Positions 26,762 to 33,263 of a stretch of 64,000 bases of DNA are shown piece by piece. Numbering within the stretch: the first letter of the stretch is position 1; the number at the start of each line of letters is the position of its first letter. Below the pieces are notes generated by a model. That model worked only from the letters and a program-made list of their open reading frames with translations, did no database searches and was not told the origin of the DNA. The position numbers were made by a program, and so were the translations under genes. The DNA is from Labedaea rhizosphaerae (GTDB lineage Bacteria > Actinomycetota > Actinomycetes > Mycobacteriales > Pseudonocardiaceae), in assembly GCF_004362825.1 (NCBI RefSeq), contig NZ_SNXZ01000002.1, positions 1,297,365-1,361,364 of the forward strand. The letters are read 5' to 3'.

Positions 26762-27952
26762 TCATCCCGCGGGTTCGAGGTGTCGGTCGCGCACCGACAG
26801 CAGCGCGGCGTCCAGGTCGGCCCAGAGGTCGGCGACATCCTCGAGCCCGACCGACAGGCGCAGCAAGTGCGCGGGCACGCCGGACGCGGCCAGGTCGTCG
26901 TCGTCGACCAAGCGGTGGGTGAGCGCGGCGGGGTGCTCGATCAGCGTGTCGACCGAGCCCAGGCTGACCGCGGGCGTGACGAGCTTGAGCGCGCGCACGA
27001 CCGCGTGCGGGTCGCCGACGGTCTCGAACGCGAGCATCCCGCCGGGTCCGCGCAACTGCGTGCCGAGCAGGCCGTGCGGGTCCGAACCGGGCAGCCCCGG
27101 GTACCGCACGGACAGCACGCCGGGGTGCTCGGCCAGCCGGGTCGCCAGTTCGCTCGCCGTGGCCTGGGCGGCGTGCACGCGCAGCGGCAGCGTGGCCAGG
27201 CCGCGGTGCAGCAGGTAACCGCCGAGTGGGTGCAGCACGGCGCCGGTGAGGATGCGGACCTGGCGCAGCCGCTCGGCGAGGGTCTGCGAGCACGCGACGA
27301 CACCGCCGAGCACGTCGCCGTGACCGCCGAGGTACTTCGTGCCGGAGTGCACGACGTAGGCGACGCCGTACGCGGCCGGGTTCTGCAGGACTGGTGTCGC
27401 GAAGGTGTTGTCCACCATGACCGGCACCGAGCCCGCCGCGGTGACCACGGCGGCGATGTCGATCAGGTCGAGGTTCGGGTTGGCCGGGGTTTCCACGACG
27501 ACGAGCCCGGTGTCCGGCCGGATGGCGGCGGCGAGTTCGTCGGCGGCGGCGTAGGTGACCGACGTGCCCAGCAGGCCGGTGGTCAGCAGGTGGTCGGTGC
27601 CGCCGTAGAGCGGGCGCACGGCGACCACGTGCTTCAGGCCGATCATGGTGCACGCGGCCTGGATGACGGCGGCAATCGCGGCCATGCCGCTGCCGAACGC
27701 GACGGCGGTCTCGGTGCCCTCCAGGTCGGCGAGCGCCTGCTCGAAGCGGGCCACCGTCGGGTTGTGCAGCCGGGCGTACACCGGCGACGCGGCGCTGGCC
27801 GCCCCTTCGGCGAGGTCCTGCAGCGCGGCGCCGCCGACGCCCTGGTCGGGCACGGGGTAGGTGGTGGACAGGTCGATCGGCGCGGCGTGCACACCCAGTG
27901 CCGCGAAGTCCTCACGACCGCCGTGCACCGCACGCGTGCGCAACCCAGCCAT
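26762..27952 (-). CDS. PLP-dependent trans-sulfuration-family enzyme (methionine gamma-lyase / cystathionine gamma-synthase group)
   Basis: 396 residues. Cys/Met-metabolism PLP enzyme: Tyr and substrate regions near ARLHNPT, the phosphate-binding FGSGMAAIAA, the Asp in VMVDNTFATP and the PLP-lysine motif HSGTKYLGGHGDVLGG. The GHGDVLGG form is closer to methionine gamma-lyase-like than to classic cystathionine gamma-synthase enzymes, but the reaction cannot be fixed by eye. It diverges from an Lrp/AsnC regulator (28053) across about 100 bases, so it is probably an Lrp target. azlDC, encoding an amino-acid exporter, lies just beyond. Confidence 0.87.
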   Translation of the reverse strand: MAGLRTRAVHGGREDFAALGVHAAPIDLSTTYPVPDQGVGGAALQDLAEGAASAASPVYARLHNPTVARFEQALADLEGTETAVAFGSGMAAIAAVIQAACTMIGLKHVVAVRPLYGGTDHLLTTGLLGTSVTYAAADELAAAIRPDTGLVVVETPANPNLDLIDIAAVVTAAGSVPVMVDNTFATPVLQNPAAYGVAYVVHSGTKYLGGHGDVLGGVVACSQTLAERLRQVRILTGAVLHPLGGYLLHRGLATLPLRVHAAQATASELATRLAEHPGVLSVRYPGLPGSDPHGLLGTQLRGPGGMLAFETVGDPHAVVRALKLVTPAVSLGSVDTLIEHPAALTHRLVDDDDLAASGVPAHLLRLSVGLEDVADLWADLDAALLSVRDRHLEPAG

Positions 27953-28052
27953 CCAGCACCTCCGATTGTTCGGTCAGTTCGCCTCATGTTGCACTGAGCG
28001 CGAGATCTGCGGTGAAATCACGAATCCTGTTCGACAAATGGAGGGTTGCGCC

Positions 28053-28523
28053 GTGTTGGATGCGATCGACGCCGCGATCGTGCGAGAGCTGCAGAACGAT
28101 GCTCGGCTGTCGAACAAGGACCTGGCCGCACGCGTGAACGTGGCGCCGTCGACGTGCCTGGTGCGCCAGCGCGCGCTGCGGGAACGTGGCGTGATCACCG
28201 GCTACCGCGCGGAGGTCGATCTGGGCGCGCTCGGCCGGCCGCTGCAGGCGATGATCGCGGTGCAGGTCCGGCCGCACACCCGCGTCGTGGTGGAGGCGTT
28301 CCTCGCGTACGTGCTCGACCAGCCGGAAACGATCATGGCCACCCACGTCGCCGGCCCGGACGACTTCATCGTGCACGTGGCCGTCGCCGACGCGACGCAC
28401 CTGCAACGCCTGCTGCTCGACCGCTACACGACACGCAAGGAGGTCACGCAGCTGCACACGAACCTGGTGTTCGAGCACCACCGCCGGCGCACGCTGGTGC
28501 CGACCGCGGACGTGCTCAGCTGA
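28053..28523 (+). CDS. Lrp/AsnC-family transcriptional regulator
   Basis: 156 residues. N-terminal helix-turn-helix (DAAIVRELQNDARLSNKDLAARVNVAPSTCLVRQRALRERGVITGY) and C-terminal RAM/ACT-like domain (LQAMIAVQVRP, then VAGPDDFIVHVAV). GTG at 28053 is chosen because GGAGGG lies seven bases before it; an ATG at 28038 is in frame but would place that site inside the gene. It diverges from the sulfur-amino-acid enzyme gene and converges with azlD (eight-base overlap), a layout close to the Lrp/BrnFE control of methionine and branched-chain amino acid export known in Corynebacterium. Confidence 0.9.
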   Translation: MLDAIDAAIVRELQNDARLSNKDLAARVNVAPSTCLVRQRALRERGVITGYRAEVDLGALGRPLQAMIAVQVRPHTRVVVEAFLAYVLDQPETIMATHVAGPDDFIVHVAVADATHLQRLLLDRYTTRKEVTQLHTNLVFEHHRRRTLVPTADVLS

Positions 28524-28824
28524 GGCCCGCGAGCCGCAGCAACGCGGTGGTCGCGGCGGCGACCACGACAACCACCACGAACGGCGCCTTGCGCCAGGCC
28601 AGCACTCCCCCGACGGCCACCCCCAGAGGCAGGGCGAATCCGGCGAACTGGTGACCGGTCATCAACGCCGACGTGGCGACGACCGCGACCAGCAGGACGA
28701 TCGCGGCCATGGACAGCAGCTCGCGGATGCGCTCAGGCACCTCCATCCGGCCACGCAGCAAGGTGCCGGAGATGCGGAACGCGTAGGTGCCCAGCGCAAG
28801 CACCAAGATCGGCACGAACGTCAT
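28516..28824 (-). CDS. azlD: AzlD-family branched-chain amino acid export subunit
   Basis: 102 residues with three or four short hydrophobic segments (starting ILVLALGTYAFRISG). Size and pattern match AzlD/BrnE, the small partner of AzlC in exporting branched-chain amino acids and methionine. ATG at 28824 overlaps the azlC stop (ATGA). Its 3' end overlaps the Lrp-family gene on the other strand by eight bases. Confidence 0.88.
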   Translation of the reverse strand: MTFVPILVLALGTYAFRISGTLLRGRMEVPERIRELLSMAAIVLLVAVVATSALMTGHQFAGFALPLGVAVGGVLAWRKAPFVVVVVVAAATTALLRLAGLS

Positions 28825-29567
28825 GATTGGTCAGCCTCCCCAGATTTCCCTCCGCCGGCCGCGGTGCGAGCCGGCTGGGCCGCATCACGGTCCCTTTTGG
28901 ACGGTGACGTCAACGTGACCAAGAGCCCGGCGAGCGACAGCAGGACCGGGAGGCCGGTCGGCAGGAACGGCGTGGTCGCGAGCGCGACGGCGGCTCCGGC
29001 GAGGGCCGCGCCGAGCGTGGTCCGGTCCTTGAGCGCGGGCAGCACCAGCGCGAGCATCGCGGCGGGGAAGACGGCATCGAGGCCGAGCGCGTTGGGGTTG
29101 CTGACCAGCTGGCCGGCGAGGGCGCCGATCACGACGCTCACGTTCCAGCTGACGAACAAGGCGCCGCCGCACAGCCAGAACGCGCTTCGAGCCTGCTTGG
29201 AGTCCTTTTGCGACAAGGCAAACGCGACCGACTCGTCGACCAGCAGGTGGCTGCCCAGCAGCCGGGTGGCGAGGCGGTCGCCGACCACCTGCCCGATCGC
29301 CAGCCCGAAAGGTAAGTGCCGCGAGTTGAGCACCAGCCCGCCGAGCACCGCCGCGACCGGGCTGCCCCCGGCGGCGACCACGCCGACGACCAGGTACTGC
29401 GAGCTGCCCGCGAAGACCAGCAACGACATGGCCACCGGCACCCAGAGCGGCAGTGCGGCCGCGACCGAGATGGCGCCGAAGGACAGCCCGTTGACGGCCA
29501 CGGCGGCGGCGAGGGCGCCGACCCCGCGGACCAGATCCTTGTCCAGTGTTCGCCACATCGAACGCAT
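28821..29567 (-). CDS. azlC: AzlC-family amino acid exporter
   Basis: 248 residues with about six membrane helices. Family marks are NGLSFGAISVAAALP, the FAGSSQYLVVGV segment and LNSRHLPFGLAIG. ATG at 29567 has no ribosome site but lies four bases after a TATAGA -10-like hexamer, so the mRNA may be leaderless; a GTG at 29585 is also in frame. The C-terminus is a soluble, charged tail. An XRE-cupin regulator is divergent, with GTTCG-N6-CGAAC operators in and beside the intergenic gap, one inside the first azlC codons. Confidence 0.88.
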   Translation of the reverse strand: MRSMWRTLDKDLVRGVGALAAAVAVNGLSFGAISVAAALPLWVPVAMSLLVFAGSSQYLVVGVVAAGGSPVAAVLGGLVLNSRHLPFGLAIGQVVGDRLATRLLGSHLLVDESVAFALSQKDSKQARSAFWLCGGALFVSWNVSVVIGALAGQLVSNPNALGLDAVFPAAMLALVLPALKDRTTLGAALAGAAVALATTPFLPTGLPVLLSLAGLLVTLTSPSKRDRDAAQPARTAAGGGKSGEADQS

Positions 29568-29632
29568 GACTTCTATACTGAACACAAGGCCTGCCGTTCG
29601 TCAAGTCGAACGTGCGGCCGTTCTGCCGAACG
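29548..29632. promoter_or_regulatory. Operator cluster between azlC and the XRE-cupin gene
   Basis: Two perfect inverted repeats GTTCG-N6-CGAAC are at 29548-29563 and 29596-29611, with centres 48 bases apart. A shorter CGTTC-N4-GAACG is at 29619-29632. Between the first two lie -10-like hexamers for both directions (TATACT on plus at 29574; TATAGA on minus). The arrangement strongly suggests binding by the adjacent XRE-cupin protein, controlling itself and azlCD. Confidence 0.6.
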
Positions 29633-29647
29633 TCACGAGAGGGTTCG

Positions 29648-30205
29648 ATGACCACCAAGGGTGCCCCGCTGGACGTGATCGCATACGCGTTGCGCCGGGC
29701 ACGCGACCGGGCCGGGCTGTCGTTGAGCGAGGTCGCCAAGCGCGCGAACATCGCCAAGTCGACGTTGTCGCAACTGGAGGCGGGCACCGGCAATCCGAGC
29801 GTGGAAACGTTGTGGGCGTTGGGAGTCGCGCTCGACGTGCCGTTCAGCCACCTCGTGGAGCCGCCGCGCCCGACGGTCCAGGTGATCCGGGCGGGCGAAG
29901 GCCCCGCCGTGTTCTCCGAACGCGCGAACTACGTGGCGACCCTGCTGTCGTCGTGCCCACCGAACGCGCGCCGGGACATCTACCTGATCAACGGCGAGCC
30001 CGGCCTCGGGCGTTGCTCGGACCCGCACATGCCGGGCGTGGTCGAGCACGTCGTGCTGAGCACCGGGCGCGCCAGCGTCGGCCTCACCGATGACCCGGTG
30101 GAACTGGCGCCGGGCGACTACATCGCCTACCCCGGCGACCAACCCCACGTCTTCGAAGCCCTCGACCCCAACACCTCCGCCGTCCTGATAAGCGAACACA
30201 CCTGA
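29648..30205 (+). CDS. XRE-family regulator with C-terminal cupin domain
   Basis: 185 residues. Helix-turn-helix at about 8-65 (LRRARDRAGLSLSEVAKRANIAKSTLSQLEAGTGNPSVETLWALG), then a cupin sensor domain (about 100-183, VEHVVLSTGRASVG, LAPGDYIAYPGDQPHVFEAL). ATG at 29648 follows GAGAGGG. XRE-cupin regulators commonly control amino-acid exporters; here the gene is divergent from azlCD. Eleven bases after its stop a 22-bp repeat array begins, in the same orientation as the gene. Confidence 0.9.
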   Translation: MTTKGAPLDVIAYALRRARDRAGLSLSEVAKRANIAKSTLSQLEAGTGNPSVETLWALGVALDVPFSHLVEPPRPTVQVIRAGEGPAVFSERANYVATLLSSCPPNARRDIYLINGEPGLGRCSDPHMPGVVEHVVLSTGRASVGLTDDPVELAPGDYIAYPGDQPHVFEALDPNTSAVLISEHT

Positions 30206-30216
30206 CCCCTCCCGGC

Positions 30217-30436
30217 GTGTCCCCCGTTCCCGCCCGGCGTGTCCCCCGTTCCGGCCCGGCGTGTCCCCCGTTCCGTGCGGGTGTGTCCCACAGTCGCGCG
30301 GGGTGTGTCCCCCGTTCCGACCGGGTGTGTCCCACAGTCGCGCGGGGTGTGTCCCCCGTTCCGACCGGGTGTGTCCCACAGTCGCGCGGGGTGTGTCCCA
30401 CGTTCGCGTCGGGCGTGTCCCCCGCTCGGCCTATTG
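30217..30436 (+). repeat. Array of 22-bp repeats (left array, nine full units plus one partial)
   Basis: Units start every 22 bases from 30217 to 30415, each opening GTGTCCC. Two alternating sub-types are seen, one continuing CCGTTCC and one continuing ACAGTCGCG, and nearly every full unit ends in CGGGT, CGGGC or GGGGT. The 5' CCC and 3' GGG are kept in almost all units, so each RNA unit could form a small hairpin. There are no spacers, so it is not CRISPR. The array begins right after the stop of the XRE-cupin gene. Translating it in any frame gives false proteins with a 22-residue period. Confidence 0.93.
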
Positions 30437-30497
30437 CGCCTGCGGGATCTGCTCCACCACGGTGGTCGCAGGCCTGGCAGATCGAGGGGGGAACTCG

Positions 30498-30803
30498 ATG
30501 GGGCGCAGGATCGGCGGTGCCGGGGGCGGCTCCGACAAAGGCGCGAGCAAGCCCGCGGTCATCGCGGCCGCCGCCGCGGCGGCCATCGCGCTCGGCGGCG
30601 GAGTCGGCGGCGGGATCGGGATCGGCACGGAGGCCGCGAGTGGCGGGTCGGCCTCGATTGCCGAAGTGACCGACGGCAGCGACGCTGCCTTGTCCCGTGA
30701 TGTCGGCACCAAGTCCAAACGCGCGAAGTCCTCGGCAAAGCACGGGAAGACCGACGAGGCGTGGCGCCACACCCGATGCGAACGTGGGACACACCGGGCG
30801 TGA
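30498..30803 (+). CDS. Small Gly/Ala-rich putative membrane protein between the repeat arrays
   Basis: 101 residues from ATG 30498, which follows GAGGGGGG by seven bases. A short basic N-terminus precedes a hydrophobic Ala/Gly/Ile segment (about 20-43, AVIAAAAAAAIALGGG) that could span the membrane, then a Ser/Asp-rich and finally Lys-rich region. The last 11 codons run into the right-hand repeat array, so the natural C-terminus may have been replaced by repeat sequence. The strong ribosome site and GC-rich third positions support a real gene. The family is not recognised. Confidence 0.5.
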   Translation: MGRRIGGAGGGSDKGASKPAVIAAAAAAAIALGGGVGGGIGIGTEAASGGSASIAEVTDGSDAALSRDVGTKSKRAKSSAKHGKTDEAWRHTRCERGTHRA

Positions 30804-30902
30804 CTGTGGGACACACCCGGCGCGAACGTGGGACACACCCGGCCGGAGCGGGGGACACACCCTGCCGGAAGAGGGGACACACCCGGCCGGAAGAGGGGAC
30901 AC
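30771..30902 (-). repeat. Array of 22-bp repeats (right array, six units, inverted)
   Basis: The same 22-bp unit as the left array but on the minus strand, with units starting at 30902, 30880, 30858, 30836, 30814 and 30792. It begins 14 bases after the stop of the minus-strand gene ending at 30917. In both arrays a short CCC(C)TCC...CGG lead-in separates stop codon and first unit. A degenerate seventh unit may lie at about 30760. The distal units overlap the 3' end of the small gene at 30498-30803. Confidence 0.92.
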
Positions 30903-30916
30903 ACCCGGGTGGAGGG

Positions 30917-31390
30917 TTAGAGGGTGGCCCATTCGGTTAGGACGGAGCGGCCGTCGGCGGTGTGGACCAGGAGGCGGAACAGGCCCACCGGGAGCGGGCG
31001 CAGGACGAACCAGCCGACCTCGTCCACCGGCGCGGCGGTCGCGGAGCCGTCCTTCTGGCGCAACTCCACGGTGCCGGGTTGCGGGGGGACGACCTGGCCC
31101 AGCAACGCGTCCTCGGTCAGCTCCACCTCGATGGTCACGCCACTGGCCACAAAGGTCAGTGAGCGCAACGCCGCAGGCTCGGCCCGGGTCCCGGCCAACG
31201 CACCGTCCACAACGGAGTCGTAGCTCAGCTCGGCCAGTTCGGCATCGATTGTCCGCCAAGCAAAGGCCGCTTTGCCCGCTTCGACGAACCGGGACGGCAC
31301 GGCTGCCGCACTGCGCAAGGCCTCCCCCAATTCGTTGTACAGCTGCTCGTCATCGGTCCAGTCGGGCCACTCACGCGCCACCCCGGTCAC
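30917..31390 (-). CDS. Soluble hypothetical protein coupled to the ECF-type sigma factor
   Basis: 157 residues, no membrane helix and no zinc-binding anti-sigma motif. The N-terminal half is helical (WTDDEQLYNELGEALRSAA, AGKAAFAWRTIDAELAEL). The C-terminal half is beta-rich and ends GWFVLRPLPVGLFRLLVHTADG, which resembles the transthyretin/carboxypeptidase-regulatory-like fold by eye. GTG at 31390 overlaps the sigma gene stop (GTGA). This is the place usually held by an anti-sigma factor, so a partner or regulator of the sigma factor is the natural guess, unproven. A 22-bp repeat array follows its stop. Confidence 0.75.
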   Translation of the reverse strand: MTGVAREWPDWTDDEQLYNELGEALRSAAAVPSRFVEAGKAAFAWRTIDAELAELSYDSVVDGALAGTRAEPAALRSLTFVASGVTIEVELTEDALLGQVVPPQPGTVELRQKDGSATAAPVDEVGWFVLRPLPVGLFRLLVHTADGRSVLTEWATL

Positions 31391-31980
31391 CTCCGTCCCG
31401 CCGTCTGCGCGAGCAGGGCCGCGACCACGGGCCGGCGCCGCAGCTGTTCGAGGCAGCGCATCCGGTTCGGGCCGACGCCGCCGATCGGCATGCCCAGCTG
31501 CGCCGCGATGTCCGTGTAGGACGTAGGCGGGTCGTCGAACAGCATCGACAGCAGCCTGCGGCACTTCTCCGACAGCTCCGCGAACGCCGTGCGCAACACC
31601 ACGTGCCGCTCCTGCGCCACCAACGCCTCGTCGAGGTCGATGCCGGTGCCGATGTCCGGTTCGGGCAGCCGCTCGTGCTCCACCGGCACCTGCTTCTGCT
31701 TGCCACGCAACAGAACCAGGCACTCGTTGCGGGTGGTCGTGACGAGCCAGCCGGGCAGCGCGGCCGGCTCGCGCAACGTCTCCAGCCGTTCCACCAGCCG
31801 CAGCCACACGTTCGCGCCCACGTCCTCGGCATCGGCGTCGGAAAGCCGGTGCCGCTGGCAGATCGACCAGACCAGCGGCGCGTACCGCTCCACGATCCGG
31901 TCCCATGCCGCCTTGTCGCCGGTCCGGGCCTGCTCGACCAGCGCCACCACGGTCGCGTCGTCGCGCATGAGGTCCATCAT
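31387..31980 (-). CDS. ECF-like RNA polymerase sigma factor
   Basis: 197 residues. Region 2 (VERYAPLVWSICQRHRLSDADAEDVGANVWLRLVERLETLREPAALPGWLVTTTRNECL) includes the core-binding and -10 recognition helices. Region 4 (LSEKCRRLLSMLFDDPPTSYTDIAAQLGMPIGGVGPNRMRCLEQLRR) binds -35. There is no extra domain. The ATG (31980, or 31977) overlaps the subtilase stop. Gene order subtilase, sigma factor, 157-residue protein, all with 4-base overlaps, implies tight co-expression. The sigma factor probably reads promoters in this neighbourhood; a shared element upstream of 33134 and of 35998 is a candidate. Confidence 0.9.
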   Translation of the reverse strand: MMDLMRDDATVVALVEQARTGDKAAWDRIVERYAPLVWSICQRHRLSDADAEDVGANVWLRLVERLETLREPAALPGWLVTTTRNECLVLLRGKQKQVPVEHERLPEPDIGTGIDLDEALVAQERHVVLRTAFAELSEKCRRLLSMLFDDPPTSYTDIAAQLGMPIGGVGPNRMRCLEQLRRRPVVAALLAQTAGRR

Positions 31981-33134
31981 GACGGCAACACGTACTTGCT
32001 GACCACACCGCCCGGTTCGGACAGCAGCCGCGCCAGCGCGTCGCGGGCGCTGACCCGCCCGGGCTTGGTGGCCGCCGCGATCGCGCCGGTGACCGCGGCG
32101 GCGGAAAACGACGTGCCGCGCCAGGTCGCGTAGCCCTCGAACGCCTTCACATCGCCCTCGCTCGCGGGGACCGACAGCTGGTCGATGAGCAGCACGGACG
32201 CGTCCAGGTAGGTGCTCACGGCGGTGCCCGCCGCGGTGCACGTCACCCAGGGCGCCATCGGGCTGTAGTCGGCTTCCGCGGCTCCGTCCGTGGCGCCGAC
32301 CGCGACGACGTCGGGCAGCGCGGCGGGCCAGGTCGGCCGGGCCATCGCCTTCGGCTGGCCTGGTGCCGGCGCGCCGTGGTTGCCCGCGGAGGCGATCACG
32401 AGCACGCGCGGGCTGAGCAGCTCGATCGTGCGGCGCAACACCAGCGGCGCCTGGTCGTCCTCGGTGTGGCAGCCGACCGACAGATTGATCACGTCGAGGT
32501 TCTTCTCGGCGAGGTCCATCAGCTTCGTCGCCAGCCGCCAGACCGTGGCCTCACCCTTGTCTGCGCTCAACGCGTCGACCACGTGCAGCTCGGCCGCGGG
32601 CGCCTGGCGCAGCACAAGCCCGGCCACGAACGTGGCGTGCCCGGCCCGGAAGGGCGTCGGCCCCAGCATCGGCGGCAGCCAGACCGCCGACCGCTCGGCC
32701 ACGAACCGCCCGACGAGATCCGGGTGGTCGGCGATCGCCGAATCGGCCAGGCCGACGCGCACGCCACGGCCGTCGTCCGGCTGTGCGGTGCTCGCCTCGG
32801 GCGAGGCCGGGGACGGGAGGCCGGCCGAGTGCGGCTTGGTCTCCCCGAGCCCGACCACGCTGGTCAGGTGCCGGTTCTTGCCGACCAGCGGGACCCAGCC
32901 GCGGAAGGTGTCCCGGAAGTGCTCGCGCATGGCCTTGAGCACCGGCTCGATCGCATCGGCCACGCTGACCTCGAGCAGCGCCAGCCCCAGCCGGTCGTCG
33001 CGGGCGAGTTCCTTGGTGACCGGGGTGCCGTTGTCGCGCAGCCAGGCGGTCACCAGGTCCAGGTGCGGGAGGTGCACCACCAGCTGGTCGGGTTCGGCGG
33101 TGGTCGGCAGAACGAGGGGTGGTGTCTCGCTCAT
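31977..33134 (-). CDS. Cytoplasmic S8-family (subtilisin-like) serine peptidase
   Basis: 385 residues. The catalytic triad is complete: Asp in GVRVGLADSAI, His in AGHATFVAG and Ser in GTSFSAAAVTGA, with the oxyanion Asn in SAGNHG. Unlike most subtilases there is no signal peptide, lipobox or membrane helix, so the enzyme appears to stay in the cytoplasm. About 120 N-terminal residues precede the catalytic domain and could be a regulatory part. ATG at 33134 follows GAGGTGA. It heads the operon with the sigma factor and is divergent from the TPR-CHAT gene. Confidence 0.9.
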   Translation of the reverse strand: MSETPPLVLPTTAEPDQLVVHLPHLDLVTAWLRDNGTPVTKELARDDRLGLALLEVSVADAIEPVLKAMREHFRDTFRGWVPLVGKNRHLTSVVGLGETKPHSAGLPSPASPEASTAQPDDGRGVRVGLADSAIADHPDLVGRFVAERSAVWLPPMLGPTPFRAGHATFVAGLVLRQAPAAELHVVDALSADKGEATVWRLATKLMDLAEKNLDVINLSVGCHTEDDQAPLVLRRTIELLSPRVLVIASAGNHGAPAPGQPKAMARPTWPAALPDVVAVGATDGAAEADYSPMAPWVTCTAAGTAVSTYLDASVLLIDQLSVPASEGDVKAFEGYATWRGTSFSAAAVTGAIAAATKPGRVSARDALARLLSEPGGVVSKYVLPS

Positions 33135-33186
33135 TGCTTCACCTCACGTCGTCGGGGGTGTCCACTACCCAGAGACCCGAACACCC

Positions 33187-33205
33187 GGGTTGATACGAGA
33201 ATCAA
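33187..33205. promoter_or_regulatory. Inverted repeat between the subtilase and TPR-CHAT genes
   Basis: TTGAT-N6-ATCAA (33190-33205) is a perfect five-base inverted repeat in the 129-base divergent region. Read toward the subtilase it contains TCGTATCAA followed by CCCGGGT, which recurs in the same orientation upstream of the GH25-like gene. It may be a -35 element for the operon's own sigma factor or an operator. Confidence 0.4.
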
Positions 33206-33263
33206 GCCGGCAATCACGCCCGTTACCGCCGCTTTGCCGCCGCTTTGTCCTTACCCTTGCCCC

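Noticed and set aside
30217-30803. Long Pro/Val/Ser/Cys-rich proteins read through the 22-bp arrays
   Set aside because: They exist only because the repeat has no stop in several frames; they show the repeat's 22-residue period, no ribosome site and no family.
30217-30902. CRISPR array
   Set aside because: Units are contiguous 22-mers with no unique spacers, and no cas genes are present.
31977-33134. Type VII-secretion mycosin
   Set aside because: It is an S8 peptidase but has no signal peptide or C-terminal membrane helix, and no ESX genes are nearby.
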